NCBI GenBank assembly: GCA_007135635.1
Contig: SLIO01000010.1
Span: 1 to 5,302, forward strand
DNA length: 5,302 nt
Direction: 5' to 3'
Origin: Methylomicrobium sp.
GTDB taxonomy: Bacteria; Pseudomonadota; Gammaproteobacteria; Methylococcales; Methylomonadaceae
The notes under the pieces: model-generated
What the model was told of the DNA's origin: nothing
The model's database searches: none
What the model saw: only the letters and a program-made list of their open reading frames with translations
In this document: in pieces, positions 1 to 4,788 of the stretch
Layout of the letters: each line of letters opens with the position of its first letter
How positions within the stretch are numbered: the stretch's first letter is position 1
Translations under genes and position numbers: made by a program

Positions 1-1
1 C

Positions 2-61
2 CCCGGGATTGCATTTTTATACGATGAATCAATCCGCGCCAACGTTGGCGATTTGGAATAA
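2..61 (+). CDS. 3' end of an unidentified protein gene (partial)
   Basis: Reading from base 2 gives an open frame of 19 codons ending in TAA at 59-61, with the peptide tail PGIAFLYDESIRANVGDLE. The other two + frames are closed early or lack this protein-like composition. An intrinsic terminator follows 45 bp after the stop, as expected for the end of a gene. The tail is too short for me to recognise a family, so no function is given. The rest of the gene lies to the left of the window. Confidence 0.55.
   Translation, partial: PGIAFLYDESIRANVGDLE
37..50. repeat. Perfect 14-bp palindrome
   Basis: CGCCAACGTTGGCG is identical to its own reverse complement, with the centre between bases 43 and 44. 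It lies inside the last codons of the upstream partial gene (residues RANVG). With no loop it is a poor RNA hairpin but a possible binding site for a dimeric protein. It may equally be chance codon choice. Confidence 0.35.
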
Positions 62-106
62 TTTGAATTTATCGGATTAATCAAAAAGGATCGATGGTTT
101 ATCGAG

Positions 107-129
107 AAAAGGGCGAAAGCCCTTTTTTT
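107..129 (+). terminator. Rho-independent terminator of the upstream gene
   Basis: The stem AAAAGGGC (107-114) pairs perfectly with GCCCTTTT (119-126) around a GAAA tetraloop (115-118). The run of seven T at 123-129 gives the U-tract. This is a textbook intrinsic terminator on the + strand, 45 bp after the stop of the partial gene at 2-61. It lies 42 bp before the chosen rsmE start, so it separates the two transcripts and argues that rsmE has its own promoter or relies on read-through. Confidence 0.85.
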
Positions 130-143
130 GTGACCGCGCGAAG

Positions 144-149
144 TATAAC
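144..149 (+). promoter_or_regulatory. Possible -10 box for rsmE
   Basis: TATAAC matches the sigma70 -10 consensus at five of six positions. It lies between the upstream terminator and the rsmE ATG at 172, giving a predicted leader of about 16 nt. No good -35 box is present: 17 bp upstream falls within the terminator's right arm and T-tract. The call rests on the -10 match and on the need for a promoter after the terminator. Confidence 0.3.
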
Positions 150-171
150 TCACAGGTCATGGGTGTTTGAG

Positions 172-915
172 ATGAGAGTTTCCCGTTTATATGTGCAAGA
201 AGGCCTTGGCAAAAATCGAACCGTAGAGCTTAACGGCGATGCGGCTCATTATGTCAGAACGGTTTTACGACTGAAGAAAGATTCGAGCTTGATCGTTTTC
301 GATGGCAAGGGCGGCGAATATACAGCGGTTGTTGCAGAAGCGAGCAAAAAAAGAGTCGCTCTCGATCTGGGGCAATGGCATGACCGGAAAATTGAGTCTA
401 ACTTGACGATTAATCTGGGCCTTGCGATATCGCGAGGCGATAAGATGGATTGGGCCGTACAGAAAGCCGTAGAATTAGGTGTTAACCGGATCACGCCGCT
501 GGTGACCGAGCGGTGTGTCGTACAATTGAAAGGTGAAAAGCAACAGCAGCGGTTGATGCATTGGCAAAAAATAGTGCAGCATGCGGCCGAACAATGCGGT
601 AGAACCGTTTTACCGGCATTGAGTCCGATTGACGATTTGACCGATTGGGTCGACAAACAAGCAGGTTTGAGAATTTTCTTGGATCCTTATGCCGAAACGA
701 GTTTGTCTCAGCTTAAGCCGCTAAATGATCAGGTTACCTTGCTATCCGGTCCGGAGGGCGGATTTGCCGATCATGAGCGGGATATGGCCAAAGCTGAGGG
801 GTTTATACCGGTTCGTCTGGGTGCCAGAGTCTTGCGCACCGAAACGGCAGCGTTGGCATCTATTGCCTCGCTACAGATGCTATGGGGCGATTTTGGAAGT
901 AGTACACAATCATGA
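172..915 (+). CDS. rsmE: 16S rRNA (uracil-1498-N3) methyltransferase RsmE
   Basis: RsmE uses S-adenosylmethionine to methylate N3 of U1498 in helix 44 of 16S rRNA, at the decoding site of the small subunit. The 247-residue product matches the family length of about 240-250. An N-terminal PUA-like RNA-binding part (residues 1-70, with HYVRTVLRL at 26-34) precedes a C-terminal SPOUT knot domain. Visible family motifs are KMDWAVQKAVELGV (91-104), AAEQCGR (138-144), SGPEGGF (192-198) and LGARVLRTETAALASIA (216-232), the last two lining the cofactor knot. An in-frame ATG at 94 would add 26 residues, but these are not family-like and would read through the terminator at 107-129, so ATG 172 is preferred. 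Only a weak GGGTG (161-165) precedes it. The stop overlaps the start of the next gene as ATGA, suggesting translational coupling. Confidence 0.95.
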   Translation: MRVSRLYVQEGLGKNRTVELNGDAAHYVRTVLRLKKDSSLIVFDGKGGEYTAVVAEASKKRVALDLGQWHDRKIESNLTINLGLAISRGDKMDWAVQKAVELGVNRITPLVTERCVVQLKGEKQQQRLMHWQKIVQHAAEQCGRTVLPALSPIDDLTDWVDKQAGLRIFLDPYAETSLSQLKPLNDQVTLLSGPEGGFADHERDMAKAEGFIPVRLGARVLRTETAALASIASLQMLWGDFGSSTQS

Positions 916-1787
916 AATATCTTGTTTATAGTTTGATGCCATTGGCGGTCTTGTTGGTGGCGGCGTCGCTTGGTTGCGTGGTGGGTTATTTTATATGGCT
1001 GGGTTTCGGCGATCAGTTCCCGCTGCATAAAATCATCAGCAAGGTCGGTAAGTTATTCTTGGTGTTGAGTATTTTCCCGGTCATGGCGATGCTTCATCTC
1101 AATGGTCGGGATTTGGGTTTTGCCGATAAGGCTATGATGCTGCGGCAATTCGGTTATGGGCTAGGCTTAGGTATTTTGACCTTGCTGCCGGTCTTTATCG
1201 TACTCTATTTCGCGGGCGTTCATGTCATTGATGAGACACGATCCTGGTCGTTTTCTTGGGTTTTGCAAAAATTTGTTGTCGGGTTCTTATTGGCCCTGCT
1301 GATATCGCTGGCCGAAGAACCGATTTTTAGAGGTATTCTGTTCGTCGGCCTCAAACAAAGAATGCCGGTAATCGGAGCGGTACTGATCAGTTCATTTTAT
1401 TACGGCATTCTGCATTTTCTCGATAGTCATAGCCGCTTTGCGAATGAAGAGGTTACCTTTTTTAGCGGATTCATTTTGTTGAAAGAAGCGCTGCTAAATA
1501 TTTTGAATCCCGATATTGTGCTCGCTTTTTTGGCGTTGATGATGGTCGGAGTATTTCTGGGCGTCGTTAGGTCGAGAGTACCGAATAGTCTGGCCTTATG
1601 TATCGGCTGTCACACCGCTTGGGTTTGGCAGATAAAATTTAATAAGTCCTTATTCAACGTTGATCCTCAATCGCCGAATCTTTATTTGGTGAGCAGTTAT
1701 GACGGTGTGGTCGGTCCGTTGGTGACCGTTTGGATGCTCTTAGTGGTGTTTTGCTATATCGGCTATCGATATTTAAAATTACGCTGA
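912..1787 (+). CDS. CPBP-family intramembrane metalloprotease-like membrane protein
   Basis: The 291-residue, strongly hydrophobic protein carries the signature of the CPBP (CAAX protease and bacteriocin-processing, also Abi) family. The glutamate-arginine motif is EEPIFRG at 135-141, within a membrane helix. The second motif is YGILH (164-168), where Tyr replaces the usual Phe. The third is a histidine at 234 in GCHTAWVW. These Glu and His residues would form the metal site of an Rce1-like glutamate protease. Membrane segments are likely near residues 3-31, 45-63, 81-102, 118-134, 152-170, 203-220 and 265-287. The third motif is usually HxxxN, but here the last position is Val238. The family ranges from prenyl-protein processing to bacteriocin immunity and membrane anchoring, so the substrate cannot be named. 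The gene starts inside the rsmE stop (ATGA, 912-915) with only a distant GGAAG upstream (895-899), so it is probably translated by coupling to rsmE. Confidence 0.85.
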   Translation: MKYLVYSLMPLAVLLVAASLGCVVGYFIWLGFGDQFPLHKIISKVGKLFLVLSIFPVMAMLHLNGRDLGFADKAMMLRQFGYGLGLGILTLLPVFIVLYFAGVHVIDETRSWSFSWVLQKFVVGFLLALLISLAEEPIFRGILFVGLKQRMPVIGAVLISSFYYGILHFLDSHSRFANEEVTFFSGFILLKEALLNILNPDIVLAFLALMMVGVFLGVVRSRVPNSLALCIGCHTAWVWQIKFNKSLFNVDPQSPNLYLVSSYDGVVGPLVTVWMLLVVFCYIGYRYLKLR

Positions 1788-1793
1788 TTCGGT

Positions 1794-2276
1794 TTAATCG
1801 CGAAAATTATTGAATTGCAGCGGCATTTCAAAGTTTTCGGCTTTGAGCATTTGAATGACTTGCTGCAAATCGTCTCTTTTATTCCCGGTGACCCTCACTT
1901 TTTCGCCTTGTATCGCGGCTTGTACTTTGAGTTTCTTGTCTTTAACCAATTTAACGATTTTTTTGGCAAGTAGCGATTCGATGCCTTGCTTGAGTTCGAC
2001 GATTTGCTGAGCCGTTCTGCCGGTGGTCTTGGGGTCGTTGATTTCCATACAACTGATGTCGATGCCGCGTTTGGTCAGTTTCATTTGCAAGATGTCGAGC
2101 ATCTGTTGCAATTGAAATTCCGAGCCGGCGCTCATCGTGATCGTATCGTCCTTGAGTTCGTATGTCGCGCCGGAGCCTTTAAAATCGAAGCGCGTCGTGA
2201 CTTCCCTATTAGCCTGGTCGACGGCGTTATGCGCTTCGTGCGAGTCGTATTCGGAAACTATGTCAAAAGATGGCAT
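1794..2276 (-). CDS. yajQ: YajQ-family nucleotide / c-di-GMP-binding protein
   Basis: The product is 160 residues, the usual length for YajQ (formerly DUF520), a cytoplasmic protein of two ferredoxin-like folds. Family motifs run the full length: MPSFDIVSE at the N terminus, NAVDQANRE (17-25), TRFDFKG (28-34), a central helix with KLTKRGID (67-73), VRVTGNKRDDLQ (127-138) and PLQFNNFRD at the very end. Homologues bind nucleotides or tRNA, and in Xanthomonas the protein binds cyclic di-GMP and acts with a transcription factor. Whether this copy does so is inference. The gene converges on the CPBP gene with a 6-bp gap, so any terminator of either gene must lie inside the other. It lies 51 bp downstream of cca on the same strand and appears to have its own promoter (2303-2331). 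No clear Shine-Dalgarno sequence precedes the ATG. Confidence 0.95.
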   Translation of the reverse strand: MPSFDIVSEYDSHEAHNAVDQANREVTTRFDFKGSGATYELKDDTITMSAGSEFQLQQMLDILQMKLTKRGIDISCMEINDPKTTGRTAQQIVELKQGIESLLAKKIVKLVKDKKLKVQAAIQGEKVRVTGNKRDDLQQVIQMLKAENFEMPLQFNNFRD

Positions 2277-2302
2277 GATGTAATGAATGGTTTTAAAAAG
2301 GC

Positions 2303-2331
2303 AATATAAGACGATTGTTTGTTTTATTCAA
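2303..2331 (-). promoter_or_regulatory. Sigma70-type promoter for yajQ
   Basis: Read on the - strand, TTGAAT (2331-2326) and TATATT (2308-2303) are separated by exactly 17 bp. They match the -35 consensus at four of six positions and the -10 consensus at five of six. Transcription would start near 2296 and give a leader of about 20 nt before the yajQ ATG at 2276. The -35 box overlaps the cca stop codon (2328-2330), so yajQ may be expressed from here as well as by read-through from cca. Confidence 0.6.
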
Positions 2332-3575
2332 GACGGGCTTGCATCGGTATTTTTTTGTTGTTTCAGATTTTCAGTAATCGCATGAATCCTTAACCGGCGA
2401 ATAGCGGCACCGATTTGCGCGCCTTCCAGGCCGGATTTGAGCACGCCGGAAATGTCGATGTCACCTCCAGCTTGAGCGGCTTTCAAAATATAGCAGGCTT
2501 GTGGATAAGAGGTGTTTTCCTTTCCGGCTCTGCCTCTCGCATCCGCTTCGCAAGCCAATAAGAAATCTTTTAGGGTTGAGGTGTTTTTAAATGCTCCCAG
2601 ATTTAACAGCAGGTCGGTTAAGGTGGTCGGGCGCAGTTCGAAAGCTCTATGCGCAAGTGTGTGATAGCGCATGACCTGTTTAGCGAGCATTCTATAATGG
2701 TTCGGTACTCGTATTCGGTCGGCTAATTGCTCGAGCAGAGGCAGGCCGGTTTTTTCGTGACCGTAGTGATGAGGAAGTCGTTCTGTTGGTGAGGTCGCCT
2801 TGCCGAGATCATGCACTAATACGGCAAAACGTATTTCGGGTTTTTCGGACAGATGTGCCGCTTGGTCGAGACTCAGCATCGTATGAATACCGGTGTCGAT
2901 TTCAGGGTGATGTTGTTGCGGTTGCGGAATGCCGAATAGGGCGTCTATTTCCGGGAATATTTTGGCCAACGCACCGCATTCTCTGAGGGCATAAAAAAAA
3001 GCCGATGGCGTTTTTTCGATGAGTGCTTTATATAACTCGGCCCAGACGCGTTCGGGAACGAGATAGTCGATTTCACCGCTTAGTACCATTTGTTGCATGA
3101 GTCTCAAGGTTTCATCGGCAATGTGAAAACCTAAATGCGCATAGCGGGCGGCAAAGCGCGCAACCCGCATCACTCGGACCGGGTCCTCGCTGAAAGCTGG
3201 GGAGACATGGCGTAATATACGGTTTTTTAGATCGGCAATACCGTTGAACGGATCGATGACTTCGCCATCCGAGCTCATTGCGATGGCATTGATAGTCAAG
3301 TCGCGGCGCAGAAGGTCTTGTTCCAGGCTGACGTCTGGCGCACTGTGAATGCTGAATCCTTTGTAACCTGGGCCAGTTTTGCGTTCGGTGCGAGCCAGCG
3401 CGTATTCCTCGCTGCTTTCCGGATGTAGAAATACCGGAAAATCTTTGCCTACCGGTCTAAATCCTTTTTTTAGCATCGATTCCGGCGTTTCATCGAGCAC
3501 GACCCAATCTCTTTCGGTCACGGGAAGATTGAGTAACTGGTCGCGTACAGCGCCGCCGACTAAATAGGTTTTCAT
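2328..3575 (-). CDS. cca: Multifunctional CCA-adding tRNA nucleotidyltransferase
   Basis: Cca adds or repairs the 3'-terminal CCA of tRNAs from CTP and ATP without a nucleic acid template. Long gammaproteobacterial forms also have phosphodiesterase and phosphatase activity from an HD domain. The 415 residues are close to the 412 of E. coli. Seen in order are the class II nucleotidyltransferase motif GGAVRD (7-12), the metal-binding pair in ERDWVV (Glu21 and Asp23), RRDLTINA (90-97), SEDPVRVMRVARFAARY (129-145), ERVWAEL (175-181), and an HD domain with HPEIDTGIH (223-231), VHDLGKA (254-260), HHYGH (269-273) and EADARGR (343-349). E. coli has Asp at the first metal position, whereas this protein has Glu. 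The start fits the conserved MKxYLVGGAVRD opening. An AGGA lies 15 nt upstream, farther than usual. A tract of eight T in codons 191-194 is a potential slippage site. The gene is divergent from the TSUP gene and precedes yajQ. Confidence 0.97.
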   Translation of the reverse strand: MKTYLVGGAVRDQLLNLPVTERDWVVLDETPESMLKKGFRPVGKDFPVFLHPESSEEYALARTERKTGPGYKGFSIHSAPDVSLEQDLLRRDLTINAIAMSSDGEVIDPFNGIADLKNRILRHVSPAFSEDPVRVMRVARFAARYAHLGFHIADETLRLMQQMVLSGEIDYLVPERVWAELYKALIEKTPSAFFYALRECGALAKIFPEIDALFGIPQPQQHHPEIDTGIHTMLSLDQAAHLSEKPEIRFAVLVHDLGKATSPTERLPHHYGHEKTGLPLLEQLADRIRVPNHYRMLAKQVMRYHTLAHRAFELRPTTLTDLLLNLGAFKNTSTLKDFLLACEADARGRAGKENTSYPQACYILKAAQAGGDIDISGVLKSGLEGAQIGAAIRRLRIHAITENLKQQKNTDASPS

Positions 3576-3605
3576 GACTATGATTCGTTTTCCTATATTA
3601 GGGTT

Positions 3606-3634
3606 AGTATAATGCCTGATCCGATTCTTAAAAA
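3606..3634 (-). promoter_or_regulatory. Possible cca promoter
   Basis: On the - strand TATACT (3611-3606) matches the -10 consensus at five of six positions. A weak TTTTTA -35 (3634-3629) lies 17 bp upstream. The predicted start near 3599 leaves a short leader of about 23 nt carrying AGGA before the cca ATG. The same bases read on the + strand give a perfect TATAAT (3608-3613), but that copy has no acceptable -35 box. Confidence 0.4.
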
Positions 3635-3779
3635 ATATCAGCAGTTCCCAGTTTATGGAATTTCGCTGTGTTTAGGGGAAGAATGCTTGTCGATTAACGC
3701 TGGGGTTCCAATCAAAGACCTAGCAACAAAATTAACGAAGATGATTTTTATTGATTCGTGGATTAATGATAACCGATGA
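3612..3779 (+). CDS. Unrecognised 55-codon ORF, doubtful
   Basis: An ATG at 3612 opens a 55-codon frame ending in TGA at 3777-3779. The protein begins MPDPILKKYQQFPVYGISLC and ends IFIDSWINDNR. An AGGG (3600-3603) lies 8 nt before the ATG, an acceptable ribosome binding site. The product has no signal peptide or membrane segment and no motif I recognise. Its start overlaps the -10 elements of this region, so a transcript for it would need to begin farther upstream, inside cca on the opposite strand, where I see no good promoter. The stop overlaps another ATG as ATGA, but that second frame has only 10 codons. It may be a small real gene, a remnant of a longer one, or chance. Confidence 0.2.
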   Translation: MPDPILKKYQQFPVYGISLCLGEECLSINAGVPIKDLATKLTKMIFIDSWINDNR

Positions 3780-3834
3780 TCTATGGATTTAGATGCTGGG
3801 TGAATTAATACCTGTAGGCTCTAAACGCTAATGC

Positions 3835-3850
3835 CGAAATTTGAATTTCG
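3835..3850. promoter_or_regulatory. 16-bp inverted repeat, candidate operator
   Basis: CGAAATT (3835-3841) and AATTTCG (3844-3850) are perfect inverted arms separated by TG. The element ends 30 bp before the GTG start of the transporter gene, where an operator for a dimeric regulator would be expected. The two-base centre is too small for an RNA hairpin loop with all pairs formed, so a DNA site is more likely than a terminator. I do not recognise the regulator. Confidence 0.35.
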
Positions 3851-3870
3851 ATAGATATAACAAATAAAGT

Positions 3871-3875
3871 GGAGG
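3871..3875 (+). promoter_or_regulatory. Strong ribosome binding site for the TSUP gene
   Basis: GGAGG lies 5 nt before the GTG at 3881 and supports that non-ATG start. The alternative GTG at 3877 is out of frame and too close to the site. Confidence 0.8.
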
Positions 3876-3880
3876 AGTGA

Positions 3881-4672
3881 GTGCTCGAAATTTTTATATT
3901 AAGCATTTTTGCTGGAGCGGTTGGCGGATTAATAGCGGGATTGTTTGGTATCGGTGGCGGTTTGATATTAGTGCCGATACTTGTTTTGTTGTTTAAGGCG
4001 CACGAATTTTCGCCAGATTATATCATGCAGATGGCGGTTGCGACCTCGTTGGCGACCATTGTGCTGACTTCGTTTTCGGCGATTTTGGCTCATCACCGAT
4101 TGGGATCAGTCCTGTGGAGTAAAGTATACCGATTGGCTCCGGGCATTATTATCGGATCAGTTGTAGGTGCCGCCATTGCCGATATGATATCGGCAGACTC
4201 GCTACGTATTTTGTTTGCGATTTTTCTGTTGTGTGTAGGCTTGCAGATGGCATTTCAAATCAAGCCGAAAGCAGGCGCGATGCAGCAATCGCGAGCACTG
4301 GATGCTGCAGTTGCCGTTGTTATCGGAGCCTTTTCATCATTGTTAGGTATCGGAGGGGGGACCATGACGGTGCCTTATTTGGTGCACGGACAATATTCGG
4401 TACGTAATGCGGTGGGCATTGCCAGTGCTTGCGGACTACCGATCGCGATCGGAGGTACACTCAGTTATATGTTGTTAGGCTATGGAAAATCCGGCTTGCC
4501 TGCAGGCAGTTGGGGTTATGTTTATTTGCCCGCGTTTGCCGGCATTGTGTTATTGAGTATGTACACCGCGCCATTGGGGGCAAAATTGGCTAATAAACTT
4601 CCCGAGCGAACTATGAAACGTTACTTTTCACTCTTAATTTTTGTCATGGCGGCAAAATTACTTTCGGAATGA
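3881..4672 (+). CDS. TauE/SafE (TSUP) family membrane transporter
   Basis: The 263-residue, almost wholly hydrophobic protein has the internal duplication typical of the TSUP family. Each half opens with a glycine motif, LFGIGGG (21-27) and LLGIGGG (154-160). Each is followed by a proline-valine element (LVP at 30-32, TVPY at 163-166) and a small-residue helix (MAVATSLATI at 51-60, GIASACGLPIAIGG at 179-192). About eight inner-membrane helices are expected. Family members move small sulfur-containing or organic anions such as sulfite, sulfoacetate or taurine-related compounds. The substrate here cannot be read from the sequence, and no sulfur genes lie nearby. The GTG start fits the GGAGG at 3871-3875 and gives a hydrophobic N terminus. 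A 16-bp inverted repeat lies 30 bp upstream. Between its stop and guaB are 116 bp with no visible terminator, so read-through into guaB is possible. Confidence 0.9.
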   Translation: MLEIFILSIFAGAVGGLIAGLFGIGGGLILVPILVLLFKAHEFSPDYIMQMAVATSLATIVLTSFSAILAHHRLGSVLWSKVYRLAPGIIIGSVVGAAIADMISADSLRILFAIFLLCVGLQMAFQIKPKAGAMQQSRALDAAVAVVIGAFSSLLGIGGGTMTVPYLVHGQYSVRNAVGIASACGLPIAIGGTLSYMLLGYGKSGLPAGSWGYVYLPAFAGIVLLSMYTAPLGAKLANKLPERTMKRYFSLLIFVMAAKLLSE

Positions 4673-4726
4673 TCAGCTTGTTAGCACGGAGGTCTAGCGC
4701 TTCGGAAACTATATTGAACAAGTTGA

Positions 4727-4755
4727 TTCTAATGTCAAATATTTCATAGTATAAT
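4727..4755 (+). promoter_or_regulatory. Probable guaB promoter
   Basis: A perfect -10 hexamer TATAAT is at 4750-4755. Seventeen bp upstream, TTCTAA (4727-4732) is a weak -35 (three of six). TTGATT at 4723-4728 is a better hexamer but would need a 21-bp spacer. The predicted start near 4762 gives a leader of about 27 nt ending in AAGGAG. No PurR-like box (ACGCAAACGTTTGCGT type) is visible in the 116-bp gap. Confidence 0.55.
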
Positions 4756-4788
4756 TTTCGGTTATTTTTCTGACTGTAAGGAGTGGGT

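Larger units (their letters stand above)
3576..3880. other. 305-bp AT-rich divergent intergenic region
   Basis: This gap lies between the divergent starts of cca and the TSUP transporter gene and is visibly richer in A and T than its neighbours. It holds the probable cca promoter on the - strand, a TATAAT hexamer on the + strand at 3608-3613, a 55-codon + strand ORF (3612-3779), a 16-bp inverted repeat (3835-3850) and the transporter's ribosome binding site. There is no ATG on the - strand within it. I found no hairpin followed by a T-run, no tRNA and no mobile-element end. No convincing -35/-10 pair for the transporter gene could be found. Confidence 0.7.

Noticed and set aside
61..70. ATTTGAATTT shared with the region before the transporter gene (3839-3848)
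   Set aside because: Ten A/T-rich bases in two AT-rich gaps are expected by chance, and the flanking bases differ.
94..171. ATG at 94 as the start of rsmE (26 extra residues)
   Set aside because: The extra residues do not fit the RsmE family, whose proteins begin at the MRVSRLY-like segment, and the stretch contains an intrinsic terminator.
249..1028. Open frames opposite or overlapping rsmE (- strand 249-656 and 771-1028, + strand 725-931)
   Set aside because: They lie within well-supported rsmE or CPBP coding sequence in other frames and show no family motif.
1756..1772. Hairpin ATATCG-GCTAT-CGATAT near the end of the CPBP gene as a terminator
   Set aside because: The stem has only six mostly A-T pairs and no T-run follows on either strand.
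1986..2309. + strand open frame of 107 codons opposite yajQ
   Set aside because: It is antisense to a full-length, strongly conserved yajQ and has no recognisable motif.
2786..3567. + strand open frames opposite cca (2786-2986 and 3379-3567)
   Set aside because: They are antisense to intact cca coding sequence and have no protein family features.
3704..3713. GGTTCCAATC, resembling a tRNA T-arm
   Set aside because: No acceptor stem, D-arm or anticodon arm could be found around it, so it is a chance match.
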